Assembly (NCBI GenBank): GCA_900549025.1
Contig: URMZ01000002.1
Span: forward strand, 1 to 64,000
Direction: 5' to 3'
DNA length: 64,000 nucleotides
Origin: an uncultured Collinsella sp.
GTDB lineage: Bacteria; Actinomycetota; Coriobacteriia; Coriobacteriales; Coriobacteriaceae
Of the stretch, positions 36,192 through 44,787 are shown one piece after another. The notes below the pieces were generated by a model. The model made no database searches, was not told where the DNA came from, and was given only the letters and a program-made list of their open reading frames with translations. Made by a program: the position numbers and the translations under genes. How positions within the stretch are numbered: position 1 is the stretch's first letter; every line of letters starts with the position of its first letter.

Positions 36192-38942
36192 ATGTCTGAC
36201 AAGCGCCGCACCTTTGCCGTTATCGACGGCAACTCGCTCATGCATCGCGCCTTCCACGCCGTGCCGCCGACCATGAACGCGCCGGACGGTCGCCCCACCA
36301 ACGCGATTTTTGGCTTTCTGAACATGTTTCTTAAGATGATCGACGCCTTTAACCCCGACGGCGTTGTTGTGGCGTTTGATAAGGGCAAGCCGCGCGTGCG
36401 CATGGAGATGCTGCCGCAGTATAAGGCGCAGCGCCCGCCCATGGACCCCGATCTGCATGCGCAGTTTCCTATGATCAAGGAGCTGCTCGTCGCACTCAAC
36501 GTGCCGATTCTGCAGTCCGAGGGCTGGGAAGGCGATGACATCCTGGGTACCATGGCGCGCCTGGGCGAGCGGGCCGGCTGTGACATGCTGCTGGTGACCG
36601 GTGATCGCGATATGTATCAGCTCGTGACCGAGCACGTCAACGTGGTCTCGACCCGCAAGGGCCTGTCCGACGTGGCGATCATGACGCCCGAGAGCGTGGA
36701 CGATCTGTATCACGGCATCACGCCGGCGCTCGTGCCCGACTTTTATGGTCTGAAGGGCGACACGTCCGATAACATCCCCGGCGTGCCGGGCATCGGCCCC
36801 AAAAAGGCGAGCGCGCTCATTGCGCAGTACGGTAGCCTGGACGAGGTCATCGCGCATGCTGACGAGGTCAAGGGCAAGATGGGCGAGAACCTGCGCGCGC
36901 ACATCGACGACGCGCTGCTGAGCCGCAAGGTCGCGACCATCCGCACCGATGCGCCCGTTGAGCTCGATTTTGAGGCGACGTCCTTCCCGGCGTATTCTGC
37001 CGATGAGGTTTCCGCTGCGCTGGGCACGCTTGGTATCACCGCCATGCAGAACCGTTTCTTGGCGCTGATCGGCGGCGAGGGCGGGGCTGCTGCTGTCTCC
37101 AGTATGTTTGAGATGCCCACGATTGAGCGCACCGCTGCCGGCGATGCCGAGGCGCTTGCTGCCGTGGCGTCCGAGGTTTCGCGTGCGATCGAGGCGGGCG
37201 AGTGGGTCGCCGCCGTGGTGGACGACGATAAGGAAGAGGGCGCGCTCTTTGGACTGACGCGCACGCTGTGGTTGGCGACGTCCAAGGGCCTGTTCGCGCT
37301 CGAGGAGGGCGACGGCGCCTCCACTGCCGTAGTCGATGGCTTCAACTTCGCTAACGGTGTGATCGCCGGCGTGCTTGCGCGCCTGTTTATGGAGGGCCGC
37401 GTGGCGAGCCCGGATACGAAGGCGCTGCTGCACGAGCTTTCGCCCATCGATTCTTCTGAGCCCGAGCTCATGGATCCGCTCGCTGCCGATTCCACGCGTA
37501 TCTTCGATACCGTGGTCGCTGCCTATCTGCTGGATTCCGATCGCTCCGAGTTCGATGAGGCATATCTTGCCGATACGTATCTGCAGATGGCGTTGCCTGC
37601 GGCGCGCGGCGCAGAGGGTGCTGGTGAGGACGCTCCAGCGCCTGCCGCCCGTACTGCGGCTCTGACGCTGGCGCTCGTGACGCCGTTGCGCGAGTGCATG
37701 GCCCGTGAGAATGCCGCCAACGTATTCGATGGCATCGAGATGCCGCTCGTGCCGGTGCTTGCCAAGATGGAGCGCGCGGGAATGCTCGTGGATCCCGACC
37801 GCCTGCGTAATCTGTCCGAGGGCCTGGCGACCCAGATCACCGAGGTCGAGCGCAGCATTCGCGACCTGGCGGGTGACGAGACCTTTAATATTGGCAGTCC
37901 CATGCAGCTGTCGCATGTGCTCTTTGATGTGATGGGGCTTCCGACCAAGGGCCTCAAGAAGACTAAGCGCGGCTACTATTCGACCAACGCCAAGGTGTTG
38001 AGCGACCTTGCCCGCGACCACGAAATCGTGCGTCTGATCTTGGATTGGCGTGAAAAGTCCAAAATCAAGTCCACCTATCTGGATACGCTGGGCCCGCTGC
38101 GCCGTGGTGACGGTCGCGTGCACACCACGTACAACCAGACCATCACGGCAACGGGGCGTCTGTCCTCGAGCGACCCGAACCTGCAGAACATCCCGACGCG
38201 CTCGGAGCTGGGTCGTACCGTCAAGACGGCGTTTTCGGCAGGCGAGGGAAGCGTCTTTTTGGCGGTGGACTACTCGCAGATAGAGCTGCGTCTGCTGGCA
38301 CATCTCTCGGGTGACGAGCACTTGGTGCGCGCCTTTAACGAGGGCGAGGACTTCCATGCCGAGACGGCGGCGCGCGTATTTGGTGTGCCGGTGTCCGAGG
38401 TAACGCCCGACCTGCGCAGTCGCGCCAAGGCCGTGAACTTTGGCATCGTGTACGGCCAGCAGGCCTATGGTCTGTCACAGTCGCTGCATATCTCGATGGC
38501 CGAGGCGCGTGACATGATCGACCGCTACTACGAGGCCTACCCGGGCGTGCGTACATTCCTCGACAACGTGGTGGCGCGCGCCAAGCAGACGGGCTACGCC
38601 GAGACCATGTACGGCCGCCGTCGTCATATTCCGGAGCTCAAGGCCAAAAACCCGCAACTCCGCGGTTTTGGCGAGCGCACGGCCATGAACCACCCCATGC
38701 AGGGCACCGCAGCAGACATCATCAAGATCGCCATGGCCCGCGTAAGCCGCCGCCTGGAAGAAGAAGGCTTTGCCGCCCATATGATTCTGCAGGTGCATGA
38801 CGAACTGGACTTTGAGTGCCCCACCGATGAAGTCGAGCGCCTGACCACCATGGTCCGCGACGTCATGGAACACGTAGTAGACCTCCGCGTCCCCCTAATC
38901 GCCGAAGCCAGCACCGGCATAACCTGGGCCGACGCCAAATAG
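36192..38942 (+). CDS. polA: DNA polymerase I
   Basis: Family A polymerase for Okazaki fragment processing and repair. Residues 1-~290 are the 5' nuclease (VIDGNSLMHRAFHA, EGWEGDDILGTMA, GDTSDNIPGVPGIGPKKA); ~315-510 are a degenerate 3'-5' exonuclease-like domain; the rest is the polymerase with motif A DYSQIELRLLAH, motif B RSRAKAVNFGIVYG and motif C LQVHDELDFE. The DxE metal motif of the proofreading site is not visible (VAAVVDDDKEEG in its place), so proofreading is probably lost, as in Bacillus-type enzymes. 916 residues. Confidence 0.97.
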   Translation: MSDKRRTFAVIDGNSLMHRAFHAVPPTMNAPDGRPTNAIFGFLNMFLKMIDAFNPDGVVVAFDKGKPRVRMEMLPQYKAQRPPMDPDLHAQFPMIKELLVALNVPILQSEGWEGDDILGTMARLGERAGCDMLLVTGDRDMYQLVTEHVNVVSTRKGLSDVAIMTPESVDDLYHGITPALVPDFYGLKGDTSDNIPGVPGIGPKKASALIAQYGSLDEVIAHADEVKGKMGENLRAHIDDALLSRKVATIRTDAPVELDFEATSFPAYSADEVSAALGTLGITAMQNRFLALIGGEGGAAAVSSMFEMPTIERTAAGDAEALAAVASEVSRAIEAGEWVAAVVDDDKEEGALFGLTRTLWLATSKGLFALEEGDGASTAVVDGFNFANGVIAGVLARLFMEGRVASPDTKALLHELSPIDSSEPELMDPLAADSTRIFDTVVAAYLLDSDRSEFDEAYLADTYLQMALPAARGAEGAGEDAPAPAARTAALTLALVTPLRECMARENAANVFDGIEMPLVPVLAKMERAGMLVDPDRLRNLSEGLATQITEVERSIRDLAGDETFNIGSPMQLSHVLFDVMGLPTKGLKKTKRGYYSTNAKVLSDLARDHEIVRLILDWREKSKIKSTYLDTLGPLRRGDGRVHTTYNQTITATGRLSSSDPNLQNIPTRSELGRTVKTAFSAGEGSVFLAVDYSQIELRLLAHLSGDEHLVRAFNEGEDFHAETAARVFGVPVSEVTPDLRSRAKAVNFGIVYGQQAYGLSQSLHISMAEARDMIDRYYEAYPGVRTFLDNVVARAKQTGYAETMYGRRRHIPELKAKNPQLRGFGERTAMNHPMQGTAADIIKIAMARVSRRLEEEGFAAHMILQVHDELDFECPTDEVERLTTMVRDVMEHVVDLRVPLIAEASTGITWADAK

Positions 38943-39285
38943 GAAAGCACTTCGTAAGGCAAGCTCGCCCAAGATGCAAGCCCCCACATATTTAAGATTT
39001 GGGACAAACACTACTGATTAATTTGTCCCACAGTAACCAAAACAGAGGGGAGCCCCTTCCAACAAGGAGCTCCCCTCTGCTCAAATCATTTCAGCTAAGT
39101 ATCTAGACACTCAAGACGCCATCTTGGCGGCAGGAAAGTAAACCTAGGGCCTGGCCGGGCGGCACGGGTTAACTTTTCGTAGATTCCGCACGCAAAGAAA
39201 GCCACTTAATGTGGCTTTCGTCTTGCGCAGGACCTGACCGAGCGAAAAGTTATCCCGTGCCGCCCGGCCAGGCCCGATGGGACGG
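38943..39285. other. Convergent polA/HAD spacer filled with palindromes
   Basis: No gene. TGGGACAAA (39000-39008) pairs with TTTGTCCCA (39022-39030). CAGAGGGGAGCCCCTT (39043-39058) pairs with 39064-39079 at 15 of 16 bases and may terminate polA. The rest is a large nested palindrome listed separately. Confidence 0.8.
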
Positions 39286-39309
39286 CTACCGAGCCGCCAA
39301 GATGGCGTC
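39115..39309. repeat. Three-level nested palindrome
   Basis: Outer arms GACGCCATCTTGGCGGC (39115-39131) and 39293-39309 are perfect over 17 bases, and the right arm is coding sequence at the end of the HAD gene. Middle arms 39147-39179 and 39243-39275 match at 32 of 33. An inner stem GAAAGCCAC-TTAAT-GTGGCTTTC lies at 39197-39219, flanked by CGCAAA/TTGCG. The 195-bp unit is far larger than a terminator. Confidence 0.9.
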
Positions 39310-40113
39310 GATGAGCGTCAGTACGCCCCCGTCGTTGTTGCTCGGAATACGCCACTTGGCGTGCGCGTTCATGTGCTCCTCGGCATTGTCCACGATAAAG
39401 CTATGCCCGACGCGCTCCAGCATGGGAATATCGTTGTAGGTGTCGCCCACGGCGGCAGCGTCGGCGATATCGATGCCCAGGTGCTCGCACAAATGCGCCA
39501 CGCCCGAACCCTTGTCGACGCCCAGGTTCATAAAGTCGATCCACTCGCGTCCGGCGTTGGTGACGTAGAGCTTGTCCGAGAACTCGGGGCTATAGGTCTC
39601 GCGAAACGCGGGCTCGGCGTCGTAGCCGGGGAAGAAGACCGAAATCTTGTTGGACTCGAAATCAATGCCATCAAAGCTGTCGACGTAGTTGATTGTGTTG
39701 TAGTAGACGCTGATCTCGTCGTGGTATTGATGGTCGCGGGCAAGCACGTAGAACTCGTTGAAGCAGCAAAGGACGGGGACAGCGCGCGGATCCTCCGAGG
39801 CACGGCTCAAGACCTGCTGATACAGCTCCACGTCAATAGTGCTCTTATAGATATAGCTGCCGCGATAGATCACGCACGCTCCGTTGTCGGGACAAAAGGC
39901 GAGGCGGTTCTTGACGCCCTCGAACATCTCCTCGAGCTTGGGGGCGGGACGTCCGCTGGCGGGGCAGAATACGATGTCGGCGTCGGCGAGCTTGTCCAGG
40001 CGCTCATCAAGACCCTGGGGCAGCACGCGCTCGTCGGTCAGCAGCGTCTTGTCCATGTCGACGGCGAGAATCTTAATGTTTCCGATATTGGCGTCCGATT
40101 CGTAAGTTTGCAT
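39286..40113 (-). CDS. HAD-superfamily hydrolase (Cof type)
   Basis: Cof-like HAD phosphatase. Motif I is LAVDMDKTLLTD with the nucleophile Asp and acid/base Asp, motif II is PASGR, motif III uses the Lys in GVDKGSG, and motif IV is GDTYNDIPML. A C2-type cap is inserted between. 275 residues. The substrate is probably a small phosphorylated metabolite. Its last codons are duplicated in inverted order 170 bases downstream. Confidence 0.9.
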   Translation of the reverse strand: MQTYESDANIGNIKILAVDMDKTLLTDERVLPQGLDERLDKLADADIVFCPASGRPAPKLEEMFEGVKNRLAFCPDNGACVIYRGSYIYKSTIDVELYQQVLSRASEDPRAVPVLCCFNEFYVLARDHQYHDEISVYYNTINYVDSFDGIDFESNKISVFFPGYDAEPAFRETYSPEFSDKLYVTNAGREWIDFMNLGVDKGSGVAHLCEHLGIDIADAAAVGDTYNDIPMLERVGHSFIVDNAEEHMNAHAKWRIPSNNDGGVLTLIDAILAAR

Positions 40114-40387
40114 AAAAATGCGCCTTTCGTTTCGAGATTGTTTCAGACGTTATAACCATCAACTAGTAGTCGAGCGTATTTTCGCAGGAATGGTGCGTAT
40201 TTGCACTGCAATTCACAAACTAATGAAAAAACTTTTCAGAAATTTGAATTTGCCGCTTGCGCAGCGTGCACTTTATCGTAATATAGCGAACATCGAAAAC
40301 GGAGACGGCAAAAGAGCCTCTTACCGAGGAAAAGGTACCGTTTGCGATATTTGAATTGCGCCCGGCGATACGTGAAAGGAGAGGCAG

Positions 40388-40462
40388 ATGCAGTTCGTAA
40401 AGATCATCACCACTGCAGACAATGCCATCCGACGCCAGCGCGCAATTTCCCGACGACGATAA
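40388..40462 (+). CDS. Candidate arginine-rich leader peptide of argG
   Basis: A 24-codon ORF with a strong ribosome site AAGGAGAGG 5-6 bases upstream. Its second half reads IRRQRAISRRR: six Arg in the last ten residues, with CGA/CGC codons, three in a row directly before the stop. The Arg codons form part of stems with downstream bases. Position ~205 bases before argG, the penultimate step of arginine synthesis, fits a ribosome-stalling leader that senses charged tRNA-Arg. No homologue is known to me. Confidence 0.6.
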   Translation: MQFVKIITTADNAIRRQRAISRRR

Positions 40463-40534
40463 CAATCGTCTCTGTCCGCATGGGGCGCAATGCCTCAACA
40501 GAGTCATTTTGAGGTCGTTGGGTTTTAGCACGAC
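40455..40534 (+). promoter_or_regulatory. Alternative hairpins after the argG leader peptide
   Basis: GACGAT (40455-40460, in the Arg codons) pairs with ATCGTC (40465-40470). CTCTGT (40470-40475) pairs with ACAGAG (40498-40503), with an inner GCAT/ATGC stem, followed by TCATTTT. CCTCA (40493-40497) can instead pair with TGAGG (40510-40514), and GTCGT (40514-40518) with ACGAC at 40530-40534 or in the Arg codons. Mutually exclusive foldings of this kind are expected of an attenuator, though no strong GC stem with a long U run is present. Confidence 0.45.
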
Positions 40535-40667
40535 ATTGCTGCATGTTTCTAGGGCATGTATGTGCTGATTTTTGCTATTTAACCTGATATTGCACGGTAT
40601 ATGACCTTGAAATGACTTGCAACTGACCGATGTTCTAACTAGCTACCAAGGGCGAAAGGAAACAGCC

Positions 40668-41894
40668 ATGAGCAAGGAAAAAGTCGTTCTCGCATATTCC
40701 GGTGGTCTTGATACATCCGTATGTGTCAAGTGGCTCCAGGACGAGAAGAATCTCGATGTCGTTTGTGTCTGCGGCAACGTGGGCCAGGAAGAGACCGGAC
40801 TGGATGCCAAGAAGCAGAAGGCGCTCGACCTGGGCGTTCTCGATTGCCAGGTGCTCGACCTGCGCGACGAGTTCTCCGATGAGTTCCTGACCAAAGCCAT
40901 TGCAGCAAACTCCATGTACGAGAACAAGTATCCGCTGCTCTCCGCCCTGTCTCGCCCGCTGCTTGCCAAGAAGCTTGTTGAGGTCGCCCACGAGTTTGGC
41001 GCGACCTACGTCGCCCACGGCTGCACCGGCAAGGGTAACGACCAGGTCCGTTTTGAGGCCGCCGTCAAGGCCCTCGACCCCGAGCTCAAGGTTATCGCCC
41101 CGGTTCGCGAGTGGGACCTGAAGTGTCGCCCCGACGAGGTCGCCTATGCCCACGCCCACAACGTGCCGGTTCCCGAGGGTGCCAACGACAACCCCTACTC
41201 CATCGACGACAACCTGTGGGGTCGTGCCATTGAGTGCGGTCACCTGGAGGATCCCTGGAATGAGCCGCTCGACGACGCTTGGGTTATGACCAAGAATCCC
41301 GAGGACACCCCGGACACCCCGACCTACACCGAGATTGAGTTTGAGGCCGGCAAGCCCGTCGCCGTCGACGGCAAGAAGATGAAGCTCTCTGAGATCGTCA
41401 TCGCCCTCAACAAGATCTCCGGCGACAATGGCTTTGGCCGTCTCGATCTGGTCGAGGATCGCCTGGTGGGCCTTAAGAGCCGCGAGTGCTACGAGGTTCC
41501 CGGCGCCCTGACGCTCATCACCGCCCACAAGGCGCTCGAGGACATCTGCGTCGAGGGCGACCTGCTCAAGACCAAGATCAAGCTCGAGCAGGATTGGGCC
41601 ACCGCCGTGTACAACGGCCAGTGGTACAGCCCGCTCAAAAACGCGCTCGATGCCTTTATGGCCGACACGCAAAAGTTCGTGACCGGCACTGTCCGTCTGA
41701 AGTTCTTTAAGGGCAACTGCCATGTCGTCGGCCGCAAGAGCCCCTTCAGCCTCTACGACTACGGTCTGGCTACCTACGACCGCGACACCACGTTTGACGA
41801 GAAGGCCAGCGCCGGCTTTATCGAGATCGATACGCTGTCGCTCAAGACGTGGGCAAAGGTCCAGGGCCCCAGCTCTGCTGCCGCCCAGGCCTAG
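40668..41894 (+). CDS. argG: Argininosuccinate synthase
   Basis: Joins citrulline and aspartate with ATP in arginine synthesis. The N-terminal ATP pyrophosphatase loop is VLAYSGGLDTSVCVKWL; CTGKGNDQVRFE, the NPYSIDDNLWGRAIE stretch and GRKSPFSLYDYGLATY are family motifs. 408 residues from ATG 40668 with AAAGGAAA upstream. argH follows on the same strand after about 520 bases. Confidence 0.97.
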   Translation: MSKEKVVLAYSGGLDTSVCVKWLQDEKNLDVVCVCGNVGQEETGLDAKKQKALDLGVLDCQVLDLRDEFSDEFLTKAIAANSMYENKYPLLSALSRPLLAKKLVEVAHEFGATYVAHGCTGKGNDQVRFEAAVKALDPELKVIAPVREWDLKCRPDEVAYAHAHNVPVPEGANDNPYSIDDNLWGRAIECGHLEDPWNEPLDDAWVMTKNPEDTPDTPTYTEIEFEAGKPVAVDGKKMKLSEIVIALNKISGDNGFGRLDLVEDRLVGLKSRECYEVPGALTLITAHKALEDICVEGDLLKTKIKLEQDWATAVYNGQWYSPLKNALDAFMADTQKFVTGTVRLKFFKGNCHVVGRKSPFSLYDYGLATYDRDTTFDEKASAGFIEIDTLSLKTWAKVQGPSSAAAQA

Positions 41895-42047
41895 CGCCTC
41901 CTTCCCTTGGTATCCGCGCGGCCCATCCGCGTGATACATAACGGGCGCACGGGGTCCCTACCTTTCGTTATGCTTGCTGACACTTCTTAACATCGGTGGC
42001 CCCTACGTTCCGCCCGCATATATGATGCCGCGTCTGCGGCTGAGTCC

Positions 42048-42082
42048 GAGCCCCGCCGGGGTTGTCCGGCGGGGCTCCTTCT
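42048..42082 (+). terminator. Strong hairpin after argG
   Basis: Perfect 12-bp stem GAGCCCCGCCGG / CCGGCGGGGCTC with loop GGTTGT, followed by CTTCTAT. The short, interrupted T tract makes termination likely but not certain. It separates argG from the small ORF and argH. Confidence 0.75.
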
Positions 42083-42127
42083 ATCAATTTGGCGGCTCTG
42101 TGCCTATATATATGAGGAGTATCCATT

Positions 42128-42298
42128 ATGTTCAATGCTATCGCGCATGCTTTGCTTGCCCTCGCGCCCGAGTTCGATGCTGTAAGGGTCGAGGACGTTC
42201 CTATGAGCCTGAAGGCCTGGATCGATGGTTCGCAGGGCAACATCCGGAGGGAGACGTTGGGCGCCAAGTGCATGGTGCGTCACTTCTTTGCAAATTAG
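42128..42298 (+). CDS. Small unknown ORF between argG and argH
   Basis: 56 codons with GAGGAG eight bases before the ATG. The product has a hydrophobic start (MFNAIAHALLALAPEF) and a mixed polar rest (DVPMSLKAWIDGSQGNIRRE), ending HFFAN. No family is recognised and no full membrane segment is clear. The ribosome site and conserved position inside the arg block favour a real gene; codon use resembles its neighbours. It could also act as a leader ORF for argH, which starts 118 bases later. Confidence 0.5.
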   Translation: MFNAIAHALLALAPEFDAVRVEDVPMSLKAWIDGSQGNIRRETLGAKCMVRHFFAN

Positions 42299-42416
42299 CC
42301 ACATGGCCCCGCGCGCGGCAGGGAGTGTGTAAAACTAGCGGTTGATAAATCGCTTTAGCGACAGGGCACATTGCTTTGGACGCTTGTTTTGGTATTTGGA
42401 GAAAGGAGACGGTTCC

Positions 42417-43847
42417 ATGGCTCTTTGGGGCGGTCGTTTTGAGGCGGGCGTGGCCGAGGTCACGCAGGAGTTTGGCGCGTCGCTGCCGGTCGACAAACAT
42501 CTCTATAAGCAGGATATCGCCGGCTCTAAGGCGCATGCCAAGATGTTGGCCGCCCAGGGCATCATCAGTGCCGAGGACGAGCAGGCGATTGCCAAGGGCC
42601 TTACCGGAATCGAACAGGATATCGATGCCGGCAACTTCACCTTCGATATCAACGATGAGGACATTCATATGTCCATCGAGAGCGAGCTGACGCGTCGCAT
42701 CGGCGAGGCTGGCAAGCGCTTGCATACTGGGCGTTCGCGCAACGACCAGGTGGCGACCGATACGCGACTGGGCGTCAAGGCGCTGGCCAAGGAGCTCATG
42801 GAGGCCAATCTTGAGCTGCGCCATGTGCTGGTGGATGCGGCTAAGAAGTACGACAAGGTGATTTTGCCGGGCTACACACACATGCAGCACGCTCAGCCCG
42901 TGCTGCTGTCGCATCATCTGCTGGCGTATTCCTGGATGTTCGCGCGCGACTTTACGCGCCTGAAGGCCGCCTTTGATGCCGCCGACAACTGCCCGCTGGG
43001 TGCTGCCGCGCTTGCTGGTACGAGCTATCCGCTCGATCGCCAGATGACGGCTGCCGAACTTGGCTTTGCGGGCGTGATTCCCAACTCGCTCGATGCGGTT
43101 TCCGACCGTGATTTCCTGCTCGATCTGCATTACGCCGGCTCCGTCATGGCCATGCACCTGTCGCGTCTTTCCGAGGAGATCGTGCTGTGGTCGAGCTCCG
43201 AATTTGGCTTTATCACGCTTTCAGACTCCTACTCCACCGGCTCGTCTATCATGCCGCAGAAGAAGAATCCCGACTTTGCCGAGCTTATTCGCGGCAAGAG
43301 CGGCCGTGTGTATGGCAACCTGGTGCAGCTGCTCGTGACCATGAAGGGCCTGCCGCTTGCTTATAACAAGGATTTGCAGGAGGACAAGGAGGGCGCGCTC
43401 GATACCGCCCATACGCTCATGCAGTGCCTGTCGGTTATGGCCGGTATGATTTCGACTTGGGCCGTCAACGAGGATGCCATGGCGCGCGAGTGCGGCGTGG
43501 GTCACCTTGCCGCCACCGATGTTGCCGATTACCTGGCTAAGCGTGGTCTGCCGTTCCGCGAGGCACACGCCGTGGTGGGCCATTTGGTCCTGATGTGTGA
43601 GAAGCGTGGCTGCAATCTTGAGGACCTGCCGTTTGAGGTGTTCCAGGAGGCAAGCCCGCTCTTTGAGCACGACATTACCGAGGCGCTCGACATCCCGTCG
43701 ATTGTCGCCGCGCGCACGACCGAGGGCGGTACCGCCCCTGCCGCCGTTGCCGTGCAGCTGCAGCGTGCCGAGGCACAACTCGTTGCCGACGAAGGCGTGT
43801 TTGGATCGTTGACCAAGGTCGTCGAGATGGGTCACGGGGTAAAGTAG
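42417..43847 (+). CDS. argH: Argininosuccinate lyase
   Basis: Splits argininosuccinate into arginine and fumarate. The opening MALWGGRF, THMQHAQPVLLSHHLLAY with a catalytic His, and the signature GSSIMPQKKNPD with the mobile-loop Ser are intact. 476 residues from ATG 42417, preceded by AAAGGAG. The fumarase/aspartase fold works as a tetramer with shared active sites. Confidence 0.97.
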   Translation: MALWGGRFEAGVAEVTQEFGASLPVDKHLYKQDIAGSKAHAKMLAAQGIISAEDEQAIAKGLTGIEQDIDAGNFTFDINDEDIHMSIESELTRRIGEAGKRLHTGRSRNDQVATDTRLGVKALAKELMEANLELRHVLVDAAKKYDKVILPGYTHMQHAQPVLLSHHLLAYSWMFARDFTRLKAAFDAADNCPLGAAALAGTSYPLDRQMTAAELGFAGVIPNSLDAVSDRDFLLDLHYAGSVMAMHLSRLSEEIVLWSSSEFGFITLSDSYSTGSSIMPQKKNPDFAELIRGKSGRVYGNLVQLLVTMKGLPLAYNKDLQEDKEGALDTAHTLMQCLSVMAGMISTWAVNEDAMARECGVGHLAATDVADYLAKRGLPFREAHAVVGHLVLMCEKRGCNLEDLPFEVFQEASPLFEHDITEALDIPSIVAARTTEGGTAPAAVAVQLQRAEAQLVADEGVFGSLTKVVEMGHGVK

Positions 43848-44231
43848 GGGTTTGGCTGAAACCGTATTGTTCATTTATTGATAAATCGTTTTCGCTTTAC
43901 GGGCGCCTGCTGATGCGAGCGTCCGTATTTTGTTGCTAGGGGGGAGGGGCTTGTCGAGAACTTCTGTAGGACCTTTGGGCAGGTTGTGAAGGGGGTACGT
44001 TCACGGGCGGCAATCGACCGTCCGCTCGGTTCGATGCGGTTGATGCGCGGTCGGATGGTACTCTAATCGGGCCTCAAAACAGAAGTGACACAAATGGAAC
44101 GCTTTAATAAATTGTATCGTTTCAAAAAACAGCTTTTTGTTTAACTGCAGCTAAAACTCTGTTACGATGCAGTCCAGGCGGGTGCCGGAATGGGACTTGG
44201 GCACGCGCGAACCTACTTGAAAGGCTACCTT
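43848..44231 (+). other. argH-ndk spacer
   Basis: 384 bases without a gene. It holds the argH terminator and, before ndk, a weak promoter candidate: TTAACT (44141-44146), 16-base spacer, TACGAT (44163-44168). The middle part is GC-rich with no convincing frame or repeat. Confidence 0.4.
43899..43931 (+). terminator. Terminator after argH
   Basis: ACGGGCGCCTGC pairs with GCGAGCGTCCGT (one mismatch, two G-U) over loop TGAT and is followed by ATTTTG. Confidence 0.75.
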
Positions 44232-44636
44232 ATGGCTATCGAGAAGACCTTCATCATGATTAAGCCCGACGCTGTGCGCGACCGCAAGATCGGCGAGATC
44301 GTCGCTCGCATTGAGCGTAGCGGCCTTGTCATCGAGCGCATGGAGATGACCACGCTCGAGCGCGCTACCGTCGAGGAACACTACGCCCATCTGGCCGACA
44401 AGCCCTTCTTTGGCGGTCTCTGTGACTTTATGACGAGCGGTCCGGTCGTCAAGATGGTCGTTTCCGGTCTCTCCGCTGTCTCCAAGATGCGCACCCTTAT
44501 GGGCGCTACCAACCCGCTTGATGCTGCCCCCGGCACCATTCGCGGCGACTTCGCTGTCGATGTCAACGCCAACGTGATCCACGGATCCGACTGCCTGGAG
44601 AACGCCGAGATCGAGATCAAGCGCTTCTTTGGCTAA
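44232..44636 (+). CDS. ndk: Nucleoside diphosphate kinase
   Basis: Balances NTP pools by phosphate transfer through a histidine. The 134-residue protein starts EKTFIMIKPDAVRDRKIGEI and has the catalytic segment NVIHGSD with the phospho-His, followed by S/E contact residues (SDCLENAEIEI). ATG 44232 follows AAAGG; the 14 extra upstream codons of the open frame have no site. Confidence 0.97.
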   Translation: MAIEKTFIMIKPDAVRDRKIGEIVARIERSGLVIERMEMTTLERATVEEHYAHLADKPFFGGLCDFMTSGPVVKMVVSGLSAVSKMRTLMGATNPLDAAPGTIRGDFAVDVNANVIHGSDCLENAEIEIKRFFG

Positions 44637-44674
44637 ACCAGCTTTGACTCCTTAAAGCTGTTAGCGTGTGGCTT

Positions 44675-44710
44675 GGGAGCCGCGGAACTCCATCCGCGGC
44701 GCCCTTTTTA
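44675..44710 (+). terminator. Terminator after ndk
   Basis: GGGAGCCGCGGA / TCCGCGGCGCCC stem with loop ACTCCA, then TTTTTATT. Confidence 0.88.
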
Positions 44711-44726
44711 TTCCAAAATCTATGAA

Positions 44727-44765
44727 GGGGCCCGCTCGGACATGTGTTCCAAGCGGGCCCCTGCT
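44727..44765 (-). terminator. Terminator-like hairpin after rpiB
   Basis: Ten-base perfect arms GGGGCCCGCT / AGCGGGCCCC around a 15-base, partly pairable centre. On the minus strand the tail is TTCATAGATTTT, a poor U run, but its place 25 bases past the rpiB stop fits termination. Confidence 0.65.
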
Positions 44766-44787
44766 GTTAGTTGTGGTACTGAGCGGT

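Larger units (their letters stand above)
40114..40667 (+). promoter_or_regulatory. argG regulatory region
   Basis: 554 bases without a long gene. A promoter TTGCGC (40257-40262), 16-base spacer, TAATAT (40279-40284) is followed by a ribosome site and a short Arg-rich peptide, then a chain of alternative hairpins, then argG. TGAAAA-AAC-TTTTCA (40224-40238), an inverted repeat resembling half-sites of ArgR boxes, lies upstream of the promoter. Confidence 0.5.

Noticed and set aside
36093..38357. 754-codon open frame on the minus strand opposite polA
   Set aside because: It mirrors polA codon for codon in a GC-rich genome, has no ribosome site, and its translation shows no family pattern while polA has all its motifs.
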